A stretch of DNA of 52,523 nt from Weizmannia acidilactici. GTDB taxonomy: Bacteria > Bacillota > Bacilli > Bacillales > Bacillaceae_C. The DNA lies in NCBI RefSeq assembly GCF_008974185.1, contig NZ_BKZP01000023.1, positions 1 to 52,523 on the forward strand, read 5' to 3'. Made by a program: the position numbers and the translations under genes. Shown piece by piece: positions 36,065 through 45,618 of the stretch. How positions within the stretch are numbered: the stretch's first letter is position 1; every line of letters starts with the position of its first letter. The notes under the pieces were generated by a model that worked only from the letters and a program-made list of their open reading frames with translations, had not been told where the DNA came from and did no database searches.

Positions 36065-39000
36065 CTATACTTCTACTTTGATGCGGTGAAAATCATTGAT
36101 CGCCGCGGCCTCCGGTTTTTTGCCGGTTGCCAGGTTTACGACCACTTCCAATGTGTCAAGGCATGTAAAGAGCGGAATATGGAAGCGCATCGCCGTCTCG
36201 CGCAGCATGCTTCCGCCCCGTTTGTTGTCGCGCCCTTTCGTCGGGATAATAACTGCCGCTGCAATCTCCTCGTTTTCAAAAAATGCGGCCGCTTCCTCCA
36301 AATCCACTTTTTTCGCATCAACGCCGTATTTACGCAAGAATTCGGCGGTATGTTCCGTTGCAGCCAGTTTATAGCCGCGTCCTGCCAAAACTTTTAAGAC
36401 AGCGAACGACGCTTCTTTTTCGCGCTCTGTCACCGAGCAGAATACATATTGCGCTTTTTCATGCGGCTCGAACTGCGGATAGCGGACAGAAAGAAGCGTT
36501 TTCTGCAGCGCTTCGCCGTATGAGCCGGCAAGGCCAAGTACCTCGCCGGTCGATTTCATTTCCGGCCCCAAAACAGGGTCGACATCTTTCAGTTTCGTAA
36601 ATGAAAATACCGGCGCTTTCACGGCAGTAAGTTCCGGTGCTTCCGCCAGGCCGCTTACAGCAAGCGGTTTTCCGGTCTGCGCGGCAATTGCCAGGTCAAC
36701 CATCGGAATGCCGGTGACTTTGCTTAAAACCGGAACCGTCCTTGATGCACGCGGATTGACTTCCAGCACATAAACCGTGCCGCCGTGAATTAAATACTGG
36801 ATATTGGCAATGCCCTTGATGTGCCCGCTTATGCAAATTTTTTCCGCATATTCCACAAGCGTTTCCTGTACCGTCCTGCTCAAGTTTTGCGGAGGGTAGA
36901 CCGCCATGCTGTCACCAGAGTGCACACCAGCTTTTTCGATATGTTCAAATATGCCCGGGATCAAAACGTTTTTCCCGTCGGTGATGCAGTCGAGTTCGCA
37001 TTCAACCCCCGGCAAATACTGGTCGATCAAAAGCGGCCAGCTTTTTTCGCTCGTATACTGCAGCGATTCGGCGTAAGCATCCAGTTCGTTCTCATGGTAA
37101 AAAATGAACATAGACTGGCCGCCGATGACATAAGACGGGCGGACCAGCACCGGAAACTGTAGGTCTTTTGCCGCCGCTTTCATCTCCTCGGCATCATAGG
37201 CGATATGCCCTTTAATATGCGGAATACTCAGTTCATCGAGCAATTGGTAAAACAAGCTGCGGTCTTCAAGCCGGTCAATTGCATCGACGTCTGTTCCGAA
37301 CAGCGGCACGCCTTCTGCTTCAAGGCTTGCGGCCACATTGATCGCCGTCTGCCCGCCGAATTGTGTAAATACGCCTTCCACCTTCTCTTTTTCAATGATA
37401 TGCAGCAAATCTTCCGGGCGTAGCGGTTCAAAATATAATTTATCGGCCATCGAAAAATCGGTGCTGACCGTTTCCGGGTTGTTATTCACGACAATCGTTT
37501 CATAACCGAGTTTTTTCAGTGCCATGACCGCATGGACGGAGCAGTAATCGAACTCGATCCCCTGCCCGATGCGGATCGGCCCGGAACCGATGATCAGCAC
37601 TTTTTTGCGGTCCGACACTTTCACTTCGTCCGCGCCGCCCCAAGTCGAGTAATAGTACGGCGTTACGGCTTCAAATTCGGCCGCGCAAGTGTCGACAAGT
37701 TTGTAAACCGGCTTCAGCCCCAGTTGTTTCCGTTTGCCGCGTACCATTTTTTCGCTGCAGCCGAACAGCACCGCCAGCCTTTCGTCACTGATATTCATTT
37801 TTTTGGCTGCGGCAAGCAAATGGTCCGGCACATTTTCTATCGTATAATGTTTTAATGCTTCTTCGTGATCAACGATGTTTTTCATTTTTTCGAGAAACCA
37901 GCGGTCAATTTCCGTATAATTTCCGATTGCAGCAAGATCCATGCCTTTCCGTATTGCTTCCGCCACTGCAAACAGACGGAGGTCCGTCGCTTCGGTTAAA
38001 TACGGGACCAGTTCTTCCGCTGTTTTGCCTTCGAGCGCAGGGTGATGCAGTCCATTCAAGCCCAGTTCCAACGAACGGATACCTTTATTGAGCGCTCCTT
38101 CAAACGTGCGGTCGATGGCCATTGCTTCGCCGGTTGCCTTCATTTGCGTGCCGAGCTTCCGTTCCGCTTCCGTAAACTTGTCGAACGGAAAACGCGGGAT
38201 TTTCACGACGACGTAATCGAGGGCAGGCTCGAACGACGCAAACGTACTGCCTGTCACAGGGTTTAAAATTTCATCCAAATGGTAGCCTATCGCGCATTTT
38301 GTAGCAACGCGCGCAATCGGGTAGCCGGTCGCTTTTGAAGCAAGGGCCGACGAACGGCTCACGCGCGGGTTGACTTCGATAATATAGTACTGATCAGAAT
38401 GGGGATCAAGGGCGAACTGGATGTTGCACCCGCCGATCACGCCGAGCGCGCGGATTACCTTTAAAGAGGCGTTCCGTAGCATTTGGTACTGCACATCTGA
38501 TAATGTCTGCGACGGCGCAACAACGATCGAGTCGCCCGTGTGAATCCCGACCGGATCAATATTTTCCATATTGCAAACGATAAGGCATGTATCATTGGCA
38601 TCGCGTACAACTTCGTATTCGATTTCTTTCCATCCTTTAATGCTTTTTTCAAGCAGTACCTGGTGGATCGGGCTTAAATCAAGCCCGCGCTGCAAAACTT
38701 CGAGGAGCTCTTCATCATTGGAAGCAAATCCCCCGCCCGAGCCGCCGAGCGTGTAAGCCGGGCGGATGATGACGGGGTAGCCGATTTTTTTCGCAAATGC
38801 AAAACCATCTTCCGTATTTTCTACGATTTTGGACTGCGGAATTGGTTCGCCGATATCGATCATCAACTGGCGGAATTTTTCGCGGTCTTCCCCTTTTTGA
38901 ATCGATTCGACAGGGGTGCCGAGCAGTTTCACGCCGTATTTTTCCAAAATGCCCGCTTCATACAGCTGCACGGCGAGGTTCAGCCCGGTCTGCCCGCCCA

Positions 39001-39268
39001 ATGTGCCGATGATGCCGTCCGGGCGTTCTTTTTGCAAAATTTGTTCGAGAGATTCGACGGTCAGCGGGTCAAAATAAATTCTGTCTGCGATTTCTTCATC
39101 TGTCATGATGGTGGCCGGATTGCTGTTCACGAGCACGATCTCAATCCCTTCTTCTTTCAGGGCAAGGCAGCTTTGCGTACCGGCATAATCAAATTCCGCG
39201 GCCTGGCCGATCACAATCGGGCCAGACCCGATCACAAGCACTTTCTTGATCGATTTATTTAATGGCAT
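36065..39268 (-). CDS. carB: Carbamoyl-phosphate synthase large subunit
   Basis: This 1067-residue protein has two homologous ATP-grasp halves: IGSGPIVIGQAAEFDYAG at the start and IGSGPIRIGQGIEFDYCSVHA near 560. A C-terminal MGS-like domain ends it. The arginine-specific CarB of B. subtilis is shorter (about 1030); this one is full pyrimidine-type length, yet it lies in the arginine operon, so its carbamoyl phosphate should feed ArgF. The start at 39268 overlaps carA by 14 bases, with GGGAG nine bases ahead. The ORF to 39376 is rejected. Confidence 0.94.
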   Translation of the reverse strand: MPLNKSIKKVLVIGSGPIVIGQAAEFDYAGTQSCLALKEEGIEIVLVNSNPATIMTDEEIADRIYFDPLTVESLEQILQKERPDGIIGTLGGQTGLNLAVQLYEAGILEKYGVKLLGTPVESIQKGEDREKFRQLMIDIGEPIPQSKIVENTEDGFAFAKKIGYPVIIRPAYTLGGSGGGFASNDEELLEVLQRGLDLSPIHQVLLEKSIKGWKEIEYEVVRDANDTCLIVCNMENIDPVGIHTGDSIVVAPSQTLSDVQYQMLRNASLKVIRALGVIGGCNIQFALDPHSDQYYIIEVNPRVSRSSALASKATGYPIARVATKCAIGYHLDEILNPVTGSTFASFEPALDYVVVKIPRFPFDKFTEAERKLGTQMKATGEAMAIDRTFEGALNKGIRSLELGLNGLHHPALEGKTAEELVPYLTEATDLRLFAVAEAIRKGMDLAAIGNYTEIDRWFLEKMKNIVDHEEALKHYTIENVPDHLLAAAKKMNISDERLAVLFGCSEKMVRGKRKQLGLKPVYKLVDTCAAEFEAVTPYYYSTWGGADEVKVSDRKKVLIIGSGPIRIGQGIEFDYCSVHAVMALKKLGYETIVVNNNPETVSTDFSMADKLYFEPLRPEDLLHIIEKEKVEGVFTQFGGQTAINVAASLEAEGVPLFGTDVDAIDRLEDRSLFYQLLDELSIPHIKGHIAYDAEEMKAAAKDLQFPVLVRPSYVIGGQSMFIFYHENELDAYAESLQYTSEKSWPLLIDQYLPGVECELDCITDGKNVLIPGIFEHIEKAGVHSGDSMAVYPPQNLSRTVQETLVEYAEKICISGHIKGIANIQYLIHGGTVYVLEVNPRASRTVPVLSKVTGIPMVDLAIAAQTGKPLAVSGLAEAPELTAVKAPVFSFTKLKDVDPVLGPEMKSTGEVLGLAGSYGEALQKTLLSVRYPQFEPHEKAQYVFCSVTEREKEASFAVLKVLAGRGYKLAATEHTAEFLRKYGVDAKKVDLEEAAAFFENEEIAAAVIIPTKGRDNKRGGSMLRETAMRFHIPLFTCLDTLEVVVNLATGKKPEAAAINDFHRIKVEV

Positions 39269-40334
39269 AAGACATAACTCCCGCTCTTTGTTGTACTTGC
39301 TGTAAAAACTGCTCAAAAATGTATTCGCTGTCCTGCGGACCCGGGTGCGCTTCCGGATGGAACTGAACAGTCGCAATCGGCAGGTGCGGATGGGCGCAGC
39401 CTTCTACCGTGCCGTCATTGACATTTTTAAATACCAGTTCCATTTCCGAGCTGGAAAGCGATGCTTCATCGACGACATAGCCGTGGTTTTGCGCCGTCAT
39501 AAACACTTTTCCGGTCCGCAAATCTTTCACAGGATGGTTTCCGCCCCTGTGGCCGAACGGCAGCTTCTTCGTTTTCGCCCCGTAGGCAAGCGCAAGCAGC
39601 TGGTGTCCGAGGCAAATGCCGAGCACCGGATAAGCGGCGCTGATTTTTTTAATTTCCGGCAGCCACTCCAAAAGCCTTACCGGGTCGCCCGGGCCGTTTG
39701 AGAAAACAACGCCGTCAGGATCGATTTCCTCCATTTGTTTCGCGCTAAAATCGAAAGGGACGACCGTTACTTTGCAATGGCGGTCGAGCAAATACTGGAG
39801 GATCGATTTTTTATATCCGAAATCCATAAGCGCGATATGCAAAAGGCCGCTGCCGTGAGTTTCCGGCCGATCCGTTGACACCTTTGCAACGAGAAATTCA
39901 TCCCCGTCCCAGCAAGGCACTTCAGCATTTGGATCTGTCGTAATGATCCCCCGTACGGTTCCTTGCCTGCGGATCGTTTTGACAAGCGCGCGCGTATCCA
40001 CATCCGTCAGGCAGGGAACGCCTGATTTTTCCAAAAATGACAACGCCGTTGACTCCGATTTATAAAAGCTCGGCCCCCCGCAGATTTCACCCGTAACAAT
40101 CCCGCGCGCCGAAACCCTCATGCTCTCATGGTCATCCGCGTTAACGCCGTAATTGCCGATCAAAGGATAGCAGAATACTAAAATCTGTCCTGCATACGAC
40201 GGATCCGTCATCATTTCCTGGTAACCCGTCATACCGGTATTGAACACGACTTCTCCGGCCGTTTCAAAATGGCTGCCCGCCAAGTTTCCTTCAAAAATTT
40301 CTCCCGTTTCGAGAATAAGATAACCTCTTACCAC
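39255..40334 (-). CDS. carA: Carbamoyl-phosphate synthase small subunit
   Basis: CarA supplies ammonia from glutamine to CarB. The 359-residue protein has the N-terminal CPSase domain (GEVVFNTGMTGYQE near 28) and a class I glutaminase with the nucleophile in VLGICLGHQLLALAYG near 235 and the His/Glu pair in VQFHPEAHPGPQDS near 320. GTG at 40334 has GGGAGG about ten bases upstream. It overlaps carB by 14 bases, so the subunits are translationally coupled, and follows argD by 48 bases. Confidence 0.94.
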   Translation of the reverse strand: MVRGYLILETGEIFEGNLAGSHFETAGEVVFNTGMTGYQEMMTDPSYAGQILVFCYPLIGNYGVNADDHESMRVSARGIVTGEICGGPSFYKSESTALSFLEKSGVPCLTDVDTRALVKTIRRQGTVRGIITTDPNAEVPCWDGDEFLVAKVSTDRPETHGSGLLHIALMDFGYKKSILQYLLDRHCKVTVVPFDFSAKQMEEIDPDGVVFSNGPGDPVRLLEWLPEIKKISAAYPVLGICLGHQLLALAYGAKTKKLPFGHRGGNHPVKDLRTGKVFMTAQNHGYVVDEASLSSSEMELVFKNVNDGTVEGCAHPHLPIATVQFHPEAHPGPQDSEYIFEQFLQQVQQRAGVMSYAIK

Positions 40335-40382
40335 GATTTCTGTCCTCCCTTATCTAAAAGCCGTTGGATGGATGCTGTTTGT

Positions 40383-41564
40383 TTAAAAATGCGAAAAAAC
40401 GGTTTGCATTTTTTCGGCAAAAAGGTCTATTTCTTCTTCCGACACAATAAGCGGCGGCAAAAGGCGGACAACATGAGGACCGGCAGACAGCACAAGCAAA
40501 TCTTCTTTTAACGCCGCCCTGATGATTTCCGCAGCTTCAATTTCCGTTTCAATGCCGACCATCAGCCCTTTGCCGCGGACATCTTTAATAAAGGAAAATT
40601 GCGCCTTAAAGGTCTCTAGTTTCGCCCATAAGTATTTGCTTTGTTTTTGGGCGTTTTCAATTACTTTTTCTTCGATAAATGTTTCAAGCGTAGCGAGCCC
40701 GGCCGTTGTGGCAAGCGGATTCCCACCGAATGTGCTGCCGTGCGTGCCCGGTGTAAAGCTTTCCGCCACTTCTTCTTTGGCAAGCATTGCGCCGATCGGG
40801 AAACCAGAACCCAAACCTTTTGCAAGTGTCATAATATCCGGCTCGAAACCGTACTGTTCATAAGCGAAAAGCGTGCCGGTCCTGCCCATGCCCGTCTGCA
40901 CTTCATCGACAATGACCAGAATCCCGTTCTTTTTGCATGTACTGATCAGCGCGTCCACCCATACTTGTTTCGCCGGGATTACGCCGCCTTCGCCCTGGAC
41001 GAGTTCGAGCATCACCGCAATCGGTTTGATGGTATCCACCTCCGATAAAGCGGCGGGATCATTGTACGGCAAATAGGCAAACCCTGGAAGCAGCGGATCA
41101 AATCCTTTCTGGATTTTTTCCTGCCCCGTTGCCGACAATGTCCCGAGCGTCCGGCCGTGGAAGGAATGCTGAAACGTTACAATTGGTCCGCTTTTTTTGC
41201 GCTTGTTCGCATAAAGGCGGGCAAGCTTAATGGCCGCTTCATTTGCTTCCGCGCCGCTGTTAGAGAAAAATGCCCGGTCAAATGTGCTTAATTCGGTGAG
41301 CTTTTCGGCAAGTTTTTCCTGCGCTTCGATTTCAAACAGGTTGGAAGTGTGCCAGATTTGATCAAGCTGTTTGCCCACTTTTTCTTTTACTTTTTCTGGC
41401 ACATGGCCGAGGTTGCAGACGGCAATGCCCGATGTAAAATCAAGATATTTTTTTCCGTTTTCGTCCCAGGCAAAGCAGCCTTTTCCTTTTATAAGCTTCA
41501 CCGGCGTCCGTCTGTATGTTTCCATCAGCGCATGTTTTACTTTGATTGCTGATTGTTTAACCAT
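40383..41564 (-). CDS. argD: Acetylornithine aminotransferase
   Basis: ArgD transaminates N-acetylglutamate semialdehyde. The 393-residue class III aminotransferase has FSNSGAEANEAAIKLAR near 98, the FHGRTLGTL loop near 133, the Asp in VIVDEVQTGMGRTG near 215, and the PLP lysine in TLAKGLGSGFPIGA near 248. Pattern and place between argB and carA favour the acetylornithine enzyme over ornithine or GABA relatives. Its ATG lies inside the argB 3' end (eight-base overlap). Confidence 0.94.
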   Translation of the reverse strand: MVKQSAIKVKHALMETYRRTPVKLIKGKGCFAWDENGKKYLDFTSGIAVCNLGHVPEKVKEKVGKQLDQIWHTSNLFEIEAQEKLAEKLTELSTFDRAFFSNSGAEANEAAIKLARLYANKRKKSGPIVTFQHSFHGRTLGTLSATGQEKIQKGFDPLLPGFAYLPYNDPAALSEVDTIKPIAVMLELVQGEGGVIPAKQVWVDALISTCKKNGILVIVDEVQTGMGRTGTLFAYEQYGFEPDIMTLAKGLGSGFPIGAMLAKEEVAESFTPGTHGSTFGGNPLATTAGLATLETFIEEKVIENAQKQSKYLWAKLETFKAQFSFIKDVRGKGLMVGIETEIEAAEIIRAALKEDLLVLSAGPHVVRLLPPLIVSEEEIDLFAEKMQTVFSHF

Positions 41565-42345
41565 CGATCAAAACCCCGTTTCCTGTAAATTTCGTTCCCA
41601 TTTTTCCGCCCCCGGCAAGGCGCAGCAGGCTGTTTTCTTCCATGCCATTGACAATGACGACTTCCTTCACCCCGGATTGGATGCATTCGGCTGCAGCCCG
41701 GACTTTCGGGATCATCCCCCCGGTGACGGCTTTCTTTCGTATCAACATTTCGACTTGTTCCGGCGTCAGATGGGGCAGCACTTTCCCCTCGTGCATCACG
41801 CTCGGGACATCCGTCACCATCCATAATGCCGCATTCATTTTTTTGGCAATTGCCGCTGCCGCCAAATCTGCGTTGATGTTCAGGCGCTGGCCGTTTTTAC
41901 TTAAAGCGAGCGGGGAAATAACCGGGATAAACTGTTGTCCCAACAATGCTTGGAGCACATGACTGTTGACCGACTCGATTTCCCCTACAAACCCAAGCTT
42001 ATCGTAATCAAGCTTCTTTGCAGTTAACAGGCCGCAGTCAGTGCCGCTAATGCCGATCGCTTTAGCACCCATTGAAGAAAGTTTGCGAGTAATCGATTTA
42101 TTGATGGAGCCGGAGAGGACCATTTCTACAACGTTTAACACCGGCTCCGTCGTCACGCGCATGCCGTTAATAAACCGCGTTTTGATTCGCATTTTTTCGA
42201 GCGCCGCCGAAATCGCCGGCCCCCCGCCGTGCACGATGATCGGATCAAGCTGATATTGTTGTTTTATTTGTAAAATATTTTCAAAAAATGCATCAGGCAG
42301 TTGATTTAAAATGCTGCCGCCGCATTTGATGACAACGTATGGCAA
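41557..42345 (-). CDS. argB: Acetylglutamate kinase
   Basis: ArgB phosphorylates N-acetylglutamate. The 262-residue protein opens with YVVIKCGGSIL, has IIVHGGGPAIS near 36 and LNINADLAAAAIAKKM near 155, and ends with the Lys-bearing GGMIPKVRAA near 208. I place the start at TTG 42345, nine bases from AAGGGG; TTG at 42354 touches that sequence and is less likely. A perfect ARG box and a possible internal promoter lie in the 64-base gap after argJ. Confidence 0.92.
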   Translation of the reverse strand: MPYVVIKCGGSILNQLPDAFFENILQIKQQYQLDPIIVHGGGPAISAALEKMRIKTRFINGMRVTTEPVLNVVEMVLSGSINKSITRKLSSMGAKAIGISGTDCGLLTAKKLDYDKLGFVGEIESVNSHVLQALLGQQFIPVISPLALSKNGQRLNINADLAAAAIAKKMNAALWMVTDVPSVMHEGKVLPHLTPEQVEMLIRKKAVTGGMIPKVRAAAECIQSGVKEVVIVNGMEENSLLRLAGGGKMGTKFTGNGVLIDG

Positions 42346-42377
42346 TATGGCCAACCCCTTATAATTAATTATAGAAT

Positions 42378-42391
42378 TGTATAATTATTCA
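42378..42391 (-). promoter_or_regulatory. Internal ARG box between argJ and argB
   Basis: TGAATAATTATACA (minus strand) is a full match to TGNATWWWWATNCA. TTGCGC and TACAAT, 17 bases apart, overlap it and could be an internal promoter. AhrC/ArgR may therefore control argBD-carAB-argF also from here. Confidence 0.65.
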
Positions 42392-42409
42392 CCTTAGCGC
42401 GCAAAAAAC

Positions 42410-43651
42410 TTAAGAACGGTATGTTGCATTGATTTTCACATAATCGTATGTCAGATCGCATCCCCATGCGATCGCCGAATGGCTTCCGGACCCAAGATCT
42501 ACATCAATATGGATCTCTTCATTTCCGGCCAAATACTTGTGTGCTTCTTCATCCAAATAAGAACCCGGCATACCGTTTTCGACAACTGTAAACCCGCCGA
42601 GTTTAACCGTCAGCATGTTTTCATCCACGTTGACGCCGCTGTAGCCGATCGCGTTAATAATCCTTCCCCAGTTGGCATCGGCACCGAAAATGGCCGTTTT
42701 CACAAGGTTCGAGCCGATGACCGTTTTGGCGACCGTCTGCGCAGCGTTTTTTGTTTCGGCGCCAGAGACAAATACTTCCACCAATTTTGTGGCGCCTTCC
42801 CCGTCCCTTGCAATCTGCTTTGCCAATTGCGTGCACACATACGAGAATGCATCCATAAACTTGTGCCATTCCGGATGTTGTGCGGAAAGCGGTTGATTTT
42901 CCGCCATCCCGTTTGCCATCATGACAACCATGTCGTTTGTGCTCGTATCCCCGTCTACGGTAATCATATTGAATGTCTCGTTGACCATTTGTTTTAAAAC
43001 GGTTTGCAATGTTTCCGACTCGACTTCCGCATCTGTTGTGATAAAGGCAAGCATTGTTGCCATATTCGGATGGATCATGCCCGATCCCTTTGCTGCGCCG
43101 GCAACCGTAACAGTTTTCCCGTCGATTTCAACCACAGCGCAGGCACGTTTTTGGAATGTGTCGGTTGTTAAAATCGCTTTTTCAAAAAAATCCCCGCCCG
43201 TTTCGTTTTTCCCAATCGGTATGTTTGAGATGCCAGCTTCAATTTTTTCAATTGGCAACAGTTCACCGATCACACCTGTCGAGGCCACACCGATGAGGTC
43301 TTCTTCCACACCGATATGCCCGGCAAACCATTTGCGCATCATGTACGCATGCGCAAGGCCTTCATTCCCGGTAAAAGAGTTCGCATTTCCCGAGTTGATG
43401 ATCATCCCCTGCAGCATTTGGCTTTTTGCAAGGCTCTCTTTTGTTACTTTTATCGGCGCTGCCTGAAAATGGTTCGTTGTGTAAACCGCAGCCGCTTTTG
43501 CAGGCACTTCAGAATAAAGCCAAGCCAGATCCGGGCGCTTTCTTTTAATCCCGCAGTGCAGCCCGCCTGCAATAAAGCCTAGTGGACTCATAATATTTCC
43601 GTCTGTTTTGCTGTAAGATGCTGCGCTTGCCTTTTCATATAATTGATTCAT
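42410..43651 (-). CDS. argJ: Ornithine acetyltransferase / N-acetylglutamate synthase
   Basis: ArgJ recycles the acetyl group from N-acetylornithine to glutamate; bifunctional forms also make N-acetylglutamate from acetyl-CoA. The 413 residues include the self-cleavage site KGSGMIHPNMATMLAF near 185, where Thr becomes the new N-terminus, TGVIGELLP near 110 and TVDGDTSTNDM near 230. No argA is seen, which favours the bifunctional type. ATG at 43651 has GGAGG six bases upstream; the ATG at 43657 touches the ribosome site. Second gene after argC. Confidence 0.93.
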   Translation of the reverse strand: MNQLYEKASAASYSKTDGNIMSPLGFIAGGLHCGIKRKRPDLAWLYSEVPAKAAAVYTTNHFQAAPIKVTKESLAKSQMLQGMIINSGNANSFTGNEGLAHAYMMRKWFAGHIGVEEDLIGVASTGVIGELLPIEKIEAGISNIPIGKNETGGDFFEKAILTTDTFQKRACAVVEIDGKTVTVAGAAKGSGMIHPNMATMLAFITTDAEVESETLQTVLKQMVNETFNMITVDGDTSTNDMVVMMANGMAENQPLSAQHPEWHKFMDAFSYVCTQLAKQIARDGEGATKLVEVFVSGAETKNAAQTVAKTVIGSNLVKTAIFGADANWGRIINAIGYSGVNVDENMLTVKLGGFTVVENGMPGSYLDEEAHKYLAGNEEIHIDVDLGSGSHSAIAWGCDLTYDYVKINATYRS

Positions 43652-43698
43652 TGCCATCCTCCATGTTTTAGCTGTATGTTCATTTTAGATTCGTATTC

Positions 43699-44739
43699 TT
43701 ACGGATAAACTGGAACGGCATCAAGCCCTTCATGTTCCGCGAGGCCGAACAGCAGGTTCATATTCTGGACAGCCTGCCCGCTCGCGCCTTTTACAAGATT
43801 GTCAATGGCAGAAATGATCGTCAGCCTTCCTGTCCGTTCATCCGCGTAAACGCCGATGTCACAATAGTTTGAAGCATAAACTTCCTTTGTTGAAGGAAAA
43901 GAGCCGGCCGGTTTGATCCTGACAAATTTCCGGCCTTTATACACTTCCTTATAGTATTGACGGACCTCTTCCGTTGTGACTTTTTTTGCCAGGGGCGCAT
44001 AGATCGTGCAAAGAATGCCCCTTGTCATCGGAACGAGATGTGGGATAAAGGTGACCTTCGCCTCCTGCTCGCCAAATTCTTTTATAAACCTTTCAATTTC
44101 CGGAGTGTGCTGGTGGATGCCGACTTTGTATGCGCCGGTATTTTCATTCACCTCGGCGAATAAATTCCCGAGGGAAGGATTCCTGCCCGCCCCGGAAACG
44201 CCGGTCTTGCCGTCAATGGCAATGAAAGACGGGTCAATCAGGCCACCGCTAATTGCCGGCAGAACCCCCAACAGCGCCGCCGTCGGGAAGCAGCCCGGAT
44301 TGGCGATGAGCTGGGCGTATTTTATCCGGAACGCATTCATTTCGGAAAGGCCGTACACCGCTTTGTCCAAATAGTTCTGTGCAGCGGGTTCCCGCCTATA
44401 CCAGCGCCTGTACGCCTCCCCGTTATCAAGCCTGAAATCCCCGGACAGGTCAATGCATTTTAATCCTTTTTCAAGGAAGCACGGAATCCAGTCTTTTGCC
44501 ACACCGGACGGCGTCGCGAAAAATAGTACATCGACCCGGTTTAAAATTTCATCCGGAGCCATGTCTTCCAATTCCGCTTCGGCAATATGCTGAAAATGCG
44601 GATATTGCGCTGTCAGCATCGTCCCTTTTGTACGATGCGATATCAACATCTCCAGTTCTGCTTTGGGATGGCGGGCAAGCAGTCTGATCAGTTCCGCGCC
44701 GCTGTACCCGTTTGCCCCGACAATCCCTATTTTCAACAT
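43699..44739 (-). CDS. argC: N-acetyl-gamma-glutamyl-phosphate reductase
   Basis: ArgC reduces N-acetylglutamyl phosphate with NADPH. The 346-residue protein has the N-terminal GIVGANGYSGAELIRLL dinucleotide fold and the catalytic Cys in LIANPGCFPTAALLG near 147; GKTGVSGAGR near 181 and the HQHTPEIERF stretch near 208 complete the family pattern. ATG at 44739 has GGGAG six bases ahead; the ATG at 44745 abuts it. It heads argCJBD-carAB-argF, and the promoter with an ARG box is immediately upstream. Confidence 0.94.
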   Translation of the reverse strand: MLKIGIVGANGYSGAELIRLLARHPKAELEMLISHRTKGTMLTAQYPHFQHIAEAELEDMAPDEILNRVDVLFFATPSGVAKDWIPCFLEKGLKCIDLSGDFRLDNGEAYRRWYRREPAAQNYLDKAVYGLSEMNAFRIKYAQLIANPGCFPTAALLGVLPAISGGLIDPSFIAIDGKTGVSGAGRNPSLGNLFAEVNENTGAYKVGIHQHTPEIERFIKEFGEQEAKVTFIPHLVPMTRGILCTIYAPLAKKVTTEEVRQYYKEVYKGRKFVRIKPAGSFPSTKEVYASNYCDIGVYADERTGRLTIISAIDNLVKGASGQAVQNMNLLFGLAEHEGLDAVPVYP

Positions 44740-44770
44740 ATTCATCTCCCTATTGATATGTATGTGTATT

Positions 44771-44799
44771 ATTATAATTTAAAGTGTATGAATATACAA
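44771..44799 (-). promoter_or_regulatory. argC promoter with ARG box
   Basis: TTGTAT (44794-44799) and TATAAT (44771-44776) are 17 bases apart on the minus strand. The palindrome TGTATGAATATACA at 44785-44798 (one base off TGNATWWWWATNCA) covers the -35 region, where a repressor would exclude polymerase. Confidence 0.78.
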
Positions 44800-45561
44800 T
44801 ACTAAAAAAATAAAAAATATAAATTTTTTAATCTTCCATTTACCGTAAATTTCTCCGGAGCCCCGCAACCGCCTTTGTCCGCCACAATAAAGTCCGGCCG
44901 CACCGGATAGTGTCTTTCAATTTTGATCAAAAAGAAAATAAGGTGGCCGTTTTCGGTTCCTGAATTTCGCGCATATACTGAGAAGATTTTTCCGCTGTAG
45001 GCAAAATCCATATTTCCGATTCATGCGGCATTTTTAAAATTTCATTAAATGCATCCTTCTTTTCAATCGGTGTGCGCATCGTATAATCGGCAAACTCAAA
45101 AATTGTTCAAGTGGGGGCCACCCTCCTCATCAAAAATGCGGATGTCCCTTTCAACACATCTTTTCAAAAAAGTTGTCTTGATATCGCAGCCATATTTTGC
45201 AACAATAACGCTCTCTTATTATGTATAATCAGATTTCTTTTTTGCGGGCGCCTCAAACATGGGGCCGGATAGGTTTTGGAAGGTTGATCCCGGTTTCCCG
45301 TGGGTATTGGGACAAGGAATCGCTGTCGAAATACCAAGAATAGGGGCTGAAGAGGATGTTTTGACACAAAAAACAAATGCACTGCACGCCGCCGACCGTC
45401 AAATAAGAGCAAATAAAAGAAGGAAATAAGCGCGCGGAAAATGCCATAATTTGTTCACCATTCCCGGAGCGAAAAACTAGAGATTCAAAGGTGCATTCTT
45501 TTAAATGCCCATAAATGGATGGGACTGGCGGGAAAAATGCGGCGGATATTTAGCATCCCAA
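44800..45561. other. Gene-poor stretch with an unidentified coding remnant
   Basis: No convincing gene is seen over about 760 bases. On the minus strand, about 44945-45093, one frame reads FEFADYTMRTPIEKKDAFN, then EILKMPHESEIWILP and EKSSQYMREIQEP, protein-like but without start, ribosome site or recognised family, with stops at both ends. On the plus strand 45259-45429 a 56-codon ORF (MGPDRFWKVDPGFPW...) lacks a ribosome site. Both are probably debris of older genes. Confidence 0.4.
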
Positions 45562-45605
45562 TAAAAAAGAAACCCGCCGGGAAAAGGGTTCTCCCAACGG
45601 GTTTC
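45562..45605 (-). terminator. Terminator of the cold-shock gene
   Basis: GAAACCCGTTGGGA and the opposing arm ending CGGGTTTC pair with few mismatches, followed by TTTCTTTTTT on the minus strand. Confidence 0.85.
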
Positions 45606-45618
45606 GCTCAACTCAGCC

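Noticed and set aside
45259-45429. 56-codon plus-strand ORF (MGPDRFWKVDPGFPW...)
   Set aside because: No Shine-Dalgarno site and no recognisable domain; left in the gene-poor island description.
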